Positions 1 to 11,075 of a stretch of DNA of 64,000 nt are shown here, in pieces. The position numbers were made by a program, and so were the translations under genes. How positions within the stretch are numbered: the first letter of the stretch is position 1; each line of letters opens with the position of its first letter. Below the pieces are notes generated by a model that saw only the letters and a program-made list of their open reading frames with translations, ran no database searches and was not told the origin of the DNA. Source of the DNA: Carnegiea gigantea (taxonomy: Eukaryota; Streptophyta; Magnoliopsida; Caryophyllales; Cactaceae); the NCBI GenBank assembly GCA_029747015.1, contig JAKOGI010000111.1:342501-406500 (forward strand). The letters are read 5' to 3'.

Positions 1-1592
1 AGGGATCAACAATTGCTAGTGCTACATCTGGTGGTGTCATAACTAGAAGTATGACAAAAGCTGCTATCGCTATCACCGAAGAGCAATCAATTGTGGCTGC
101 ACCATTACAGTTACATAAGATCCAAAACCTCAGCTCCAAGGTATCTAATGGAGTTAATTAAATCGCTTCAAATGTTCTGAAGCAAAAATCTGTTGTTGGC
201 TTCATCATGCCACAAACAATTCCACGTGGGATGGATGAACTCCAAACCCACACCAACCCTGCTTTCCAACCCTTCAATTTTGAAGATGATGGTTATTCAA
301 GAAGTGATTCCTCTTTAGCATCCTCAAAAGGATTACTTTCCTCGCATGCTGAAGCTAAATCCTCTGACATTGTCATCATGCCAGTTGTGATAATAGCGGC
401 TACTGACTTCGAAGAACAACTGGTAAGCATGAAGATTACCTTGGATAGGCTATCTAAAGAGAGTACAGAAAAGGACGTTCAAATGAAACGCCAAAACAAT
501 CAGATTGCTAAGCTGATGAAGAAGCTAGAAAAGAAGTCCTCGGACGCTTCTAACAAAGGTTCAGACGCTGAAGACTCTAATAAAGAGTCTAACCACAGTG
601 AAGAATCTGACAACGAGTGCAAGACAAAGAAGGACCGCTCTTTATGCTCAATGTCTGTTGAGCAGATTCAAAGCTTGATAGCAAATGCAATCAAGGCTCG
701 GTTGGGAGGTGGGTCTCACAAGACCCATTTGTATACAGAGCCTTATACGAAGAGGATAGATGCTCTTCGCATTCCCCATGGCAATCAGCCTCCCAGGTTT
801 AACCAGTTCGATGGCAAAGGTAATCCCCAGCAGCACATCACCCATTTCATCAAAACCTGCAGCACCGCTGACACTGAAGGTGATCGATTGGTGAAACAGC
901 TCGTTCGGTCCCTCAAAGGAATTGCATTTGACTGGCATACAGACCTTACCTTTGAGTTCATTGATAGCTGGGGGCAAATCGAAAGTGAGTTCTTGAATCG
1001 CTTCTATAGCACACGCCGTGTAGTTAGTATAACAGAGTTGACTAACACAAGGCAATGTAACAATGAGCCAGTCATCGATTACATTAACCGTTGGCGTACT
1101 CCCTCTCTGAAGTGTAAAGACCATTTGTCTAAGTCTTCAGTTGTCGAGATGTGTGCCTAAAGGATGGATTGGGATATACTTTATATTTTACAAGTGAACA
1201 AGCCCAAAACATTCTAAGAATTGGCAACATGAGCTCAGGATATGGAGCTTACAATTACCTACTGTGGAAGATGGCTCAATGATGATGAATCAGCGGCATC
1301 ATCAAGAAATGAAAGCTCCATGCTCAGAGACTCCGAAGAGAAAGAATGTCCATATTCTGAGTTTAATGTGTCAGAAATACTTGACAAACTTCTTGAGAAA
1401 GGACTTATAGAACTCCCAGAGTCAAGTTGTCCGGAAGAAATTGGAAGAACTAATGATCCCAAATATTGCAAGTATCACAGGATCATCAATCATCCTATAG
1501 TAAAGTGTAAAACATTCAGAAGACAAGTCCTGCAACGTATAAAAGAAGGAAACATCACATTAGATGAAGAAGATACCGAAGAATCTGATTAA
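1..1592 (+). pseudogene. gag: Retrotransposon gag polyprotein relic
   Basis: A single reading frame (codons starting at 207 + 3n) runs through the whole interval and is broken by four stops: TAA at 159-161, TAA at 1158-1160, TAA at 1215-1217 and TGA at 1230-1232. The longest open piece is 207-1160 (317 residues). It has an acidic/lysine-rich coiled-coil-like middle, then a plant gypsy Gag core (about codons 190-300) with motifs such as FNQFDGKGNPQQHI, FIDSWGQIESEFLNRFY and EPVIDYINRWR. After the middle stops the frame continues from 1242 to the final TAA at 1590-1592, including the YCKYHRIINHP motif common in these Gags. No Cys-knuckle is seen. The lesions are substitutions rather than frameshifts, so decay is moderate. 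Confidence 0.88.
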
Positions 1593-1639
1593 TTGTCTAT
1601 TGGAAAGTGCTTTGGAAGATAGCAATCCAAAATTGGCAT

Positions 1640-3110
1640 TTAGGGGGTATACTTCCAAGCCAGCCTTTATAGACTTCTAAGTCATCAAAGAACTTACAGA
1701 CTTTCAAGTCACTCTTCGTAGAGACTCGAAGACTTTCAAGTCACTCATTTTAGATTTTCAAGTCACCAAACTCTAAGACTTCTAAGTGAACCTTTACAAG
1801 CTTCTGAGTTGATAAACTCTATGACTTCCAAGTCAGCTTCTACAAACACCTAAGCCATCAAACTCTCAGACTTTAAAGTCAGCCCTATCAAACTTTGAAG
1901 TCAAGCTTGACAGACTCTAAAGTCATCAAATCGCATGGACTCCAAGGTTAAACTTTCAGGACTCCTAAGTCATCAAATTTTGTAGACTCCCCAGTCGTCA
2001 AACTTGCACAGACTATCAAGTCGTCAAAATTTCAGAATCCTAAGTCAGCAAAGTAAGAGATTATCAAGTCATTCAAATTCAAGGCTCCTAAGTCATCAAA
2101 TTTTGTGAACTCCCAAGTTGTCACATTAGAAGATTCTCAAGTCATTTGTATTGAACTTCCAAATCAACAAACTCCAAGACTTCTAAGTCAACGTAGCTAT
2201 ATGCTTGATGAAGACTTTCAAGTTACTCCGCAAGACTGTCAAGTCACTCTGCAAGATTATCAAGTTACAAAATAATTTCAATTCTCAAGTCACCCTTAAG
2301 ACTTCCAAGTTTAAACTTCTAGACTCTCAAGTCAGCACAGACTATCTAGTCACCTATAGGATGCTTAAGCCATCAAAATCAAAGACTACCAAGTCGCCTG
2401 AAGATTATCAAGTCGACAAGATTGTAAACTTTGAAGTGAATTCAACGACTCTCAAGTAATCAGCATCGTAAACTCTCAAGTCATCAATGACATAAGCTTT
2501 CAAATAAAGTTTAAAGATTCTTAAGTCATCTAAGTTGTAGGCTCACAAGTCAAACAGAGTTGCTGACTTTCAAGTTATTGAAGACTTTCAAGTCATCTTT
2601 ACAGACCCTCAAATCATTGATATAATAGACTCTTAAGTCTTCAAAGTCAAAGACACCAAAGAAACAGACTGTCAAGTCGGTAAAATGGAAGGCTTCTAAG
2701 TCATCAAATCGCACAGACTCCTAAGTCGTAAAACTTTCTGACTTCCAAATTAATCCCAACAGACTCCCAAGTCACAAATCTCGTAGACTTCCAAGTCGAT
2801 TTTTTTTTAAGACTTCAGAATTGTTTCTTCAAGACTCCGAAGCCAATGAAATTACTGACTCCCAAGTCACCAAGTGAATTCTCAAGTCATCAAAGTTCAA
2901 GTCTCCCAGGACATCGAAATTAAAAGACTACCAAGTCATCAAAGTTCTAGATTCCAAAATCAAGAAGTTCAGGCTCCAAGTTATCAAACTCAAAGACTCA
3001 CAAGGCATCAAGTCCAAGACGCTCAACCAACAAAGTAAAAGACTATCAAGTCATTTTATCAAAGGTGTTAACTCCTAAATCACTAAGCACATTTTCAAAT
3101 CATATAAATA
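1640..3110 (+). repeat. Imperfect ~25-31 bp tandem repeats with AAGTC core
   Basis: Dozens of degenerate units of the type GACT(T/C)(C)CAAGTCATCAAA follow one another from just after gag. Unit length varies by a few bases and identity between neighbours is loose. No ORF longer than 84 codons runs through. It sits where pol would be in an autonomous element. Confidence 0.8.
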
Positions 3111-3244
3111 GGTTTCAAACAATCACCAACTTATTACAAACTTTTAGAATGCCTTCAAGTTGAGGGCAACATTAAGGTTACATCATCCTTCATATTAGCG
3201 ATATAGGCGTCTTCTTTTAAATTGGTAATCTTTTCCTTCAAGTC

Positions 3245-4085
3245 AGGCACTGACAATGTGTAAAATCAAGCTTTCGGTGTCTGATTGAAAGGGTCATGTC
3301 TTTCCTGTCTAATCGAAAGAGTCAAGCCTTTGTCTGTTCGAAGAAGTCAAATCTGCACTTTCTAATTGGAGAAGTCACATTCGCTGTCTGATTGGACGAG
3401 TCTTGCCTTATTTGTCTGATTCAACGAGCCAAGATGTTGCTTTCTGATCGGGATAATTGCGTTCACTATCTGATCGAATGAGCCAAGCATTCTCTTTCTG
3501 ATAAGAAGATTTGCCTTCACCGTCTGATAGAAGAGGCCAAGTTCGCACTGTCTGATCGGATGAGTCACCTTTGCTGTCCGATCGAATGAGCCAAGTCTTT
3601 GCTTTTTGATCGGGAGAGTAGCCTTCCTGATAGAATAGGCCAAGTCTGCACTGTCTGATCGGATGAGTCACTTATGTTGTCTGATTGGATAAGTCATGCC
3701 TTATCTGTCTGATCGAAGGAGTCAAGCTGTTACTTTCTGATCGTGAGAGTTGCGTTTGCTGTCTGATCAGATGAGCCAAGACTTCTCTCTCTGATTGGAA
3801 GAGTCGCTTTTGCTGTCTGATAGAAGAAGTCAAGTCTCTGTTGCTTGATTGGAGGAGTCAAACTGTCTTCGCTCTCTGATCATAGGAGTCAAGCCTTTGT
3901 TGTCTGGAGGGAGGAGTCAAACCTTCACTTTTTGATTGGAAGAACATGTCTTGACTCTCTTATTGGAGGGGGCACACCTTCATTGTCTGAATGTTTTTGC
4001 TATTTGATTGGATGAGTAATGTCCTTACTATCTTACCGGAGAAGTTCTGCCTCCACTATCTGAGTGGAGAAAGCCATGCCTTCGC
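3245..4085 (+). repeat. Second tandem family, ~26-29 bp units around CTGATCGGA..GAGTCA
   Basis: Units of the type GTCTGATCGGAxGAGTCAAG followed by a T/G-rich spacer repeat roughly every 26-29 bp. Sequence differs from the upstream repeat but shares the AGTC core. The two small minus-strand ORFs here are frames through the repeat, not genes. Confidence 0.8.
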
Positions 4086-4096
4086 AAATTTGATGG

Positions 4097-4440
4097 AAGA
4101 AATGCAAATCGACACCCATTAGATTAAGTGAGGGAGTGTCATGCGAAGAATCGAATTTACAGGGAGAAACGATTCCTCATTTTGGAGGAGTCGCGACTGG
4201 AAGAAAGAAATACAAGTCGACCCCAATTAGATTAAGTGAGGGACTCTCCTATGAAAAATCGAATATACGGAGAGAAATGATTCCTCGTCTTAAAAGTCAA
4301 CCTCACTTCGTAATCTAATTAGAGGAGTCGTGGTTGGAAGGAAGAAATTCCAGTCGACCCCAACTAGATCAAGTGAGGGAGTCTGATGCGAAGAATCGAA
4401 TCTACAGCGAGAAACGATTCCTCATCTTAAAAGTCGACCT
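4097..4440 (+). repeat. Three-copy ~105-140 bp direct repeat
   Basis: Three related segments begin near 4097, 4203 and 4344, each starting AAGAAAT(G/A/T)C. They share TTAGATTAAGTGAGGGA (or a close variant), a GAAxAATCGAAT block and GAGAAACGATTCCTC. Spacing differs (about 106 and 141 bp). It is the third distinct repeat family in the non-coding interior of the gag-only element. Confidence 0.75.
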
Positions 4441-4646
4441 TACTTGCGATCTAATAGGGGGAGTAGTCGATCCAACAGCTTCCTAAAGGAAAAAAAAGGG
4501 AAGCATTAATTAAACCTCTCTAAAAAAAGGGGACTACAAAACAAAGAGACCTTAAGGAAAAAAGAGCCTTAAAAAAAAAAACAAAAGGAAGCGGTTTTAA
4601 AGAAAAAAAAGCCAAAAGAGACTCTTTCTAAGCTGACAGAAAAAAT

Positions 4647-4916
4647 GTGCAACAGAAAAGTTGGAGATTAGGCGATGACTCAGCCAAGGACAACAGCAAA
4701 AGGAAAAAAGTGCCAAATTATAGTGAATTCATTGCGGCAATGCCCAACAAAAAAAAGAAAACTTCAAATTACAGTGAAGTACTCTCACATTCAAAACAGC
4801 ATGTTGGAGACATTCTCAGGCTATTACAACACTCTGGAGCAATTGCTGATCCACAAGAACACCTTAGGATAATGTGGTACCAAATTGCCAACAAGAAAAC
4901 AGAAGAGACATTCTGA
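4647..4916 (+). other. Lysine-rich 89-codon ORF inside the retroelement, function unknown
   Basis: An open frame from ATG 4647 to TGA 4914-4916 in A-rich DNA. The predicted product is basic and has a small internal repeat (VPNYSEF ... TSNYSEV). I do not recognise a domain. A-rich sequence inflates lysine content and ORF length by chance, so this is listed as a visible ORF, not a supported gene. It could be part of the element's 3' spacer or a captured piece of host DNA. Confidence 0.2.
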
Positions 4917-5187
4917 CAAATGTGGGAAGATGAACGCCATGGCTGCTTCGCGCACGAAGCTTCTGGCCAAAAAAAAAAATTGCAGAAAAAAAAGCCTATT
5001 CTTTTTAATATTTTCTATGTATTTCACAGCAAAATATCAAGCTTCACTATCATCTTAGCTATGGAGTTTGGAAGCAATTATTGATTTTTGGGTAAAAAAC
5101 AGTATCTAGAAACGGGTAAAAATCTAGACACGTGAGCGAAAATAGTGGCAGGTTTTCTCCACACTCGAAGCGAGCACCACGTGTAGT

Positions 5188-5391
5188 GTGAAGGCCATGG
5201 CTTGCATAACTGAAATACTTCAACTCTCCCCTTCACTATCACTGTCACCATCATCAGCTTCAACATCGCAATCTAGGGTCTTTCTTCCAATTATGCGTGT
5301 TAATTCGTCTGACGAAGGTCTAACTTCTATCTCTCTAGATATTGAAAGCTTAACCCTGACAAAATTTGTGCTGATTTCAAACCCTAAATAG
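5188..5391 (+). pseudogene. Possible captured 5' exon of a host gene
   Basis: The 67-codon frame has a Ser/Thr-rich, acid-poor N-terminus beginning MKAMACITEILQLSPSLSL, which resembles a plastid transit peptide. The frame ends at TAG 5389-5391. Right after the stop is a second short ORF, ATG 5398 to TAG 5472 (24 codons, starting MGQILDKVQG). The local composition is less A-rich than the flanking retroelement spacer and has normal plant codon use. Inferred: host sequence picked up by the LTR element between its repeats and its PPT. Alternative: chance ORFs in element sequence. I cannot name a source gene. Confidence 0.3.
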
Positions 5392-5953
5392 CTGTCGATG
5401 GGTCAGATTCTCGACAAAGTGCAAGGAATGAGTGAGGCAATGAAAAGTACCCTCTGGGGCAAGTTTATATAGCATGGAAGATTTGGGATTCCTACTCCTA
5501 CTCCAATTCTATCACTAATTATTGATAGAATTCTATCACAATCCAAACTCAAAATTACCACAAGTTGAAAAAAAAAACAAAAAAAGGGGGAAAAAATGAA
5601 GGACGGGAACGCAGCTGGCATCCAAAGATTTCAACTCAATTTTTTTTTCTTTTTTTTTAGAAAGGAAGAACAAAAAAAGAGCAGCTCAAAAGAGGGGGAA
5701 AAAAAGGACTTTTTGGGCCTTGATTTATTTTTCGGGCTTATCAAATCGAGCTCACTTTAATGATGTTTAATCCGTTAAATTTCAAAAAAAAAAAATTGGG
5801 TTAAGTGTCAAGTCAAAAAAAATATATATATATTACTTGCCACAAAACAAAAGTTACCCATCAAAATTCTGATCATTTGCATCAATCAAGTATCCGAGAC
5901 TCAGCCGCTTCAAAAAAAAAGCACGCAGTCCAAGTTCGTCTACACGGCTGACT

Positions 5954-5967
5954 CTCGAGGGGGTATT
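5954..5967 (+). promoter_or_regulatory. Polypurine tract preceding the 3' LTR
   Basis: The string CTCGAGGGGGTATT lies immediately before TGTAGA at 5968, the usual arrangement of plus-strand primer and LTR start in plant gypsy elements. Confidence 0.75.
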
Positions 5968-6795
5968 TGTAGAAGGCAAAAATTCTATGACAAATCGGAT
6001 GATGCCACATGTAAAAAAAAAAATGACCAATCGCAAATTGGCATGTGTCCAGTTTATTTTGGTGGACCCGCTTGGTCAAAATTAAATGTGGCTAAAATAC
6101 AACCAGTTAAAAGCTGCCACGTATCATTAATGATGTAGAAAATAGTAATTATTTTTCTTTTAAAATTGAGGGAATAATTACTATGATATGGGCCTAGGCC
6201 CAACGTCCAACTCAAACCCTAACCTTCGAGCCTATAAATAGAGGTCCTCCCTTCTCATTTAGGAGAGCTCAATATTCAGCATTCTACAGGCTTCAGAGCT
6301 CAGACTATAGACGATATCCAACTACCAAGTAACAAGGATCAAAGTCAGCTAGCTTAACATCTTCTGCAGCCTCAAATTAAAGTCTACTTCAAAATTCTTC
6401 ATCTAGTTCATCGATCGAGATCAAGCAACCTTGCCCTCGTATTGATTAATCTGGCCAGCTACATTTAACATTCAGCATTTGCAGAATTCAGAGCTCAGAC
6501 GGCAAGGAGCATCCAGGTACCAAGCGAGAATGATCAAAACTTGCAGCGCTTTAAAAACTACAATCAGCCACTTGTAGATCAAAATCAAGAACAGTCTTCA
6601 GAGTTCTTTAACTAATTTGCATCAACCAAAATCAAGCATCACGCCCTCGGAATACTCAAGTCATTAGGAGATCGAGTCAGAGGATCGTCTTATAGTATTT
6701 AATTCAGATATTGTACCTATATACAACATCAATACAAAATTCAATTTGTTTCTGAATTTCTTGTCTAATTTATTTTAGGCGCGAAATTTATGTTT

Positions 6796-6798
<3 letters not shown>
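5968..6798 (+). repeat. 3' LTR of the gag-only element (831 bp)
   Basis: Begins TGTAGA after the PPT and ends TTTACA, giving TG...CA termini. A strong TATA box, CCTATAAATAGAGG, has its core at 6233-6240. The expected R/U5 follows and contains no ORF. It is followed at once by an (AT)n tract, which hides any target-site duplication. The partner 5' LTR is outside the window. Confidence 0.8.
6233..6240 (+). promoter_or_regulatory. TATA box of the LTR promoter
   Basis: TATAAATA in the context CCTATAAATAGAGGTCC, about 265 bp into the LTR, with a C/T-rich stretch downstream. Transcription would start roughly 30 bp further on. Confidence 0.7.

Positions 6799-6880
<82 letters not shown>
6799..6880. 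repeat. (AT)n microsatellite
   Basis: About 82 bp of uninterrupted AT dinucleotide directly between the LTR end and a small hAT-like element. Confidence 0.95.
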
Positions 6881-6883
<3 letters not shown>

Positions 6884-7798
6884 GGCGGATCTAGGAATTT
6901 TTTTTTGGGTCCAGTAATGGACTATAGTTAAATAACTTAAACGAGATAAAGAAAAATGACAATAAAATTTTACACCGAATGCACCAAATTCAAAATACAT
7001 TGACTAATTAAAAATAAATACAAGTACATATTTCATAAATTTAATTATCTCACAACTGCAATTGCACCCTACGAGTCCTCATGTTTTGGAAACGATACCC
7101 AATGAGGCAAACAATACCCAATTTAAGTAATTCAATTTTCAACAACAACCTATAGCAATATCAAAACCTAGAAGTTGAGACTTTTGACTGGTCAAAGAAG
7201 AATTCACAAATCTAATGAATTATCTAAACAATAAGGAAAAAATAAATCTCAAATTACATTCTCAATTCAAAATTACACAATATAAGGATGAGAAAACAAC
7301 AAAAACATTCACGAAACAAATAATCAGAAGCTTGAAGAATAAATAAAAAAGACTCAAAAAAGGGAAATTATAAAGACAAATTTAGAGAGAGAGAAAGGAG
7401 CTTACAAGAGAGACTTTAAAACTTTTTGTTCCTTCAAGCGGCAGCCGTGCAAGAGCAAAATACAACAGATACGTTCTAGCTTTTGGAGGATAGGTGGAGA
7501 GTCTAAATTGTGGAGTAATTTGTGTGGTGAAAACTTTTTTACTTAATAAAACAATAAACACCTTATTTTAATTCTTTGAGTATACCAATATCTTTTGTTG
7601 GGTTGTGAGAATAGCTGAATAGGTAGATGCCTAGATGGTGCAAGATTCCAAACTTTAATAAATATTTGCAGGTGCAAGTCACATGGGTCCAACAATATAT
7701 ATATATTTTTTATACTTAATTTGATATAGGGAAATAAAGATTTTTTTTTTTAGAGTGGGGTCCAAGGACCCCATTGTTTCCTAAGTAAATCCGCCACT
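6881..7798. mobile_element. Non-autonomous hAT-like element (~0.9 kb)
   Basis: Left end AATGGCGGATCTAGGAA and right end TTCCTAAGTAAATCCGCCACT form imperfect inverted ends around a shared TGGCGGAT core, which resembles hAT-type plant termini. Both sides abut (AT)n, so an 8-bp duplication such as ATATATAT would be invisible. The interior is AT-rich with no transposase-like ORF. Family assignment is from the terminal sequence only. Confidence 0.55.
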
Positions 7799-7809
7799 AT
7801 ATATACATA

Positions 7810-7992
<183 letters not shown>

Positions 7993-8217
7993 CATATATG
8001 TTCTAGCTTTTGGAGGATAGGTCAAGAGTCTAAATTGTAGAGTAATTTGTGTGGTGAAACTTTTTCACTTAATAAAACAATAAACACCTTATTTTAATTC
8101 TTTGAGTATACCAATGTCTTTTGTTGGGTTGTGAGAATAGCCAAATAGGTAGATGCCTAGATGGCGCAACATTCCAAATTTCAATAAATATTTGTAGGTG
8201 TAAGTCACGTGGGGTCC

Positions 8218-8227
8218 ATATATATAT

Positions 8228-8276
<49 letters not shown>

Positions 8277-8354
8277 CTTAATTTGATATAGGGAAATAAA
8301 GATTTTTTTTTGGAGTGGGGTCTAAGGACCCCATTGTTTCCTAAGTAAATCCGC

Positions 8355-8410
<56 letters not shown>

Positions 8411-8440
8411 TATATATATATGTATACATTAACACATACA

Positions 8441-8517
<77 letters not shown>
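8218..8517. repeat. AT/AC microsatellites of the second duplicate
   Basis: AT runs at about 8218-8272, 8358-8420 and 8475-8515 and an AC run at about 8440-8473, separated by the copied element end. ORFs made of alternating Tyr-Ile and Cys-Val here are microsatellite translations. Confidence 0.9.
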
Positions 8518-8518
<1 letters not shown>

Positions 8519-8523
8519 CATAT

Positions 8524-10240
8524 GAAAAAGAATTGATATCACATATATTCAAAAGAATGCAATGAAAAGTCAAAACAGCTTGATTTAAGAGATTTGACAT
8601 TTATTTACGTTAGCTAGACATGTGTTAAATTTTGTAAGTGAAGAAAATCTACATCGAGGATTCAAAAACGTGACCTCTTCCGAATCAACTGTTCGTAAAG
8701 TAAAAATATCTGAAAACGGTATATTGGCAAAATAGTGTATGAGAGTAAACAATAAAGAACCTTAATAAAAGTTAGAGTGGTTTCTCTTCAAAATTAGCAT
8801 AAAATATGACAGCACCACAATTCAAACGCACTTTTAATTTTGCGCCAAAGAACAAAGGGCAACAAAAAGATAAGGGACCTTTAATTAGTATCATGGAAAC
8901 CACCCATCCCTCTAACTGTAAACTTTTGTGGGCCATTTTCTTAGGAGCACACTGTAGCTTTTTAGTGGAGGCAATGCATATGCTATTTTAATCAATTACC
9001 CGTTGATTAAAGATCCGTAATTACATGTTAAGACTTAAGAGAAGATTAATGCTAGATCTTAAATGCTAATGGTTGAAGAGGATCGGTGAATTGTGGTCTA
9101 TGTCTTTGAAGAAATATTCAAGTTTTATGATATATACTCGCCTGCAGTTAGAAGAAAGCATTTTCACCCTGTTTCATATATTATCTGGGTCTTATCCTTT
9201 AAAAATAAAAGAAAAAAAATTAAAAGAAAAAATTTGCACCTCACCCATACGTAGGCACACGCACCAGTAAATTGCTAATGTGTAACCCTCCCCTTTCCTA
9301 GTCCTAGCTAAAAAGCAATAGGGAAGAGAAAAGCAATACAATTTTGCCACAATAAGCCTGAACCCAGGTCTAAGGACATTGGCATATTGCAAGGCTCCAG
9401 TGACCAGTACTTAGCTATAAAGGGCCAACTTCAATGCTGCGGCTGACGTGGCAATATTTATTTTGGTATTAGTACCTTAATTATTGATCAATATCGTAAG
9501 CTTAATGACATTCTAATTAATTGCCACTGGCTTCCACTTGATTTCGAATTTGTGGACAATAATCCAACCACTTGAGGTGAATAAATACTTTCGAAGGTGT
9601 TTGATTGTTGACCTTTTTATTGATTTTTTGATAGAAATGACTTTTTGGAGGGTTTTGGCTGTTTTGAGTTTTGACCTTGTCAAAAACGACAACTTTATAT
9701 TTGATAAATAGTTTTTATAATAGCTGTGTTAGCCCAAAAGATCAATTTATAAAAAGCTAAGATGAATAACTTTTTGCGAATGGTTGTTTGTATAAATGAC
9801 AACAATGTCCAACGCTTTATCAACATTACAAGACATGCCATTAATGAAATTAAAAGCCTTAATTCTAGTCATTTCAAATTACAAGACATGCCATGAGTAA
9901 ATAAGATAAATAGTTTTGGATTGATGTGAGTTAGTATGGGCATTTTGTATTATGTTTATTTGAACATAATCTATTGAAGATCAAATCATTTAAAATTCAT
10001 ACAAATTTAAAATTGCAAAAAACAAAGAAAAAGAGCTTGAAAAGATTAGATTAGATTAAAAAAATCATATAAATTTCAATTCATAACCAAAAAAAAATCT
10101 TCAAATAAAACAAGGTTGTAACACGTAGGCCTTACATGAGTACATATAGATTGAAAAGAAATAAGATAAATAATGAATACAAAATATGTAGAATTAGTAT
10201 GAAAATATGATCAGCTGAAATTTAGGTGCAAAAATTGATT
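8524..10240. other. AT-rich intergenic DNA, no gene seen
   Basis: Both strands were read. Only short frames up to 66 codons occur, without domains or splice-consistent extensions. Nothing recognisable. Confidence 0.6.
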
Positions 10241-10935
10241 TAAACAGTTTGAATCGAAACTTGACTATCCGATGAGAAAGATTAAAATAAACTCAAATCT
10301 CAATTTTTAGCTCAAATTTCTTTCATTTGATCAACATTTATCTCCACCACGACAATTTAATCAATATTTTTTACCACTAAAACAATTCAGTCGACTCACC
10401 ACTGAAACAATTTCAATAGTTTCAATTAAAACTTGATTATTAGATAAAAAATATTAAAATAGGCTCAAATTCAGATTTTGAGTTTAATATTCTTTTGTTT
10501 TGGTCAACATTTTTTTTCCACAACCACAATTTAATTGATAGTTTCGCCCCTGAAACAGTGTAGTCAATATTTTTCACTAATAGAATAATTTCAATAATTT
10601 AGATCGAAACTTGATCATCGGATAGGAAAGATTAAAATAGGATGAAATCCAAATTTTGTGCACGATATTCCTTCATTTGGTTAACATTTTTCTCCGTCAC
10701 GACAATTCAATCGACATTTTTCACTACTTAAACAACTCAGTTGATATTTTTCGTCACTAAAATAATTTCAACAGTTTAGATCGAAACTTGATTATCCGAG
10801 AGGAAGTACTGAAAAAAAAAATCAAATATGAATTTTAAGCTTAAAATTTCTTCATTTGGTCAAAATTTATCTCAACTACAACCATTTGGTGAATATTTTT
10901 CGCTATTGAAATTATTCAGTTGACATTTTCCTCTT
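10241..10935. repeat. Four-copy ~176-bp tandem repeat
   Basis: The anchor (A/G)ATCGAAACTTGA (or a close variant) recurs at 10251, 10423, 10601 and 10778, i.e. spacings of 172, 178 and 177 bp. Each unit also has an AGATTAAAATA-like block, CTTTCATTTGxTCAACATTT and an ACAATTTAATC-like block. Copies are visibly diverged. The unit length is in the range of nucleosome-sized plant satellites, but only four copies are present. Confidence 0.75.
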
Positions 10936-11075
10936 TTTCATGAAAAATGATTTGTCTTGCTTCAAACAACCAAAAATGTAACATGAAAATTAATTTTTCT
11001 TGGAAAAACATTTTTCACTGAAAATGACTTTCCAAAAAAATCATTTTCCTTCCAACCAAATACTACCTAAATAAA
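10925..11075. repeat. Palindrome-rich AT segment, MITE-like
   Basis: Runs such as TTTTTCATGAAAAATGATTT and ATTTTTCACTGAAAATGACTTTCC can pair with one another. The type is common in plant miniature inverted-repeat elements. Ends and target duplication could not be fixed, so this is tentative. Confidence 0.3.

Larger units (their letters stand above)
1..6798 (+). mobile_element. Gag-only Ty3/gypsy-like LTR retrotransposon, 5' end outside window
   Basis: Seen: a gag relic (1-1592), long arrays of short tandem repeats (about 1640-4470), A-rich spacer, a polypurine tract (CTCGAGGGGG, 5954-5963) and a terminal repeat from TGTAGA (5968) to TTTACA (6798). No protease, reverse transcriptase, RNase H or integrase motif is visible between gag and the PPT, so the element could not move without help. 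Known: plant genomes contain gag-bearing non-autonomous LTR elements (TR-GAG and LARD-like classes). Inferred: this is such an element. The 5' LTR and PBS lie left of the window, so length and target-site duplication cannot be given. Orientation follows gag, the PPT and the LTR. Confidence 0.8.

Noticed and set aside
1640..4085. CRISPR-like array of short repeats
   Set aside because: Units are degenerate, spacer lengths and repeat sequence drift, there are no cas genes, and the context is a plant LTR element.
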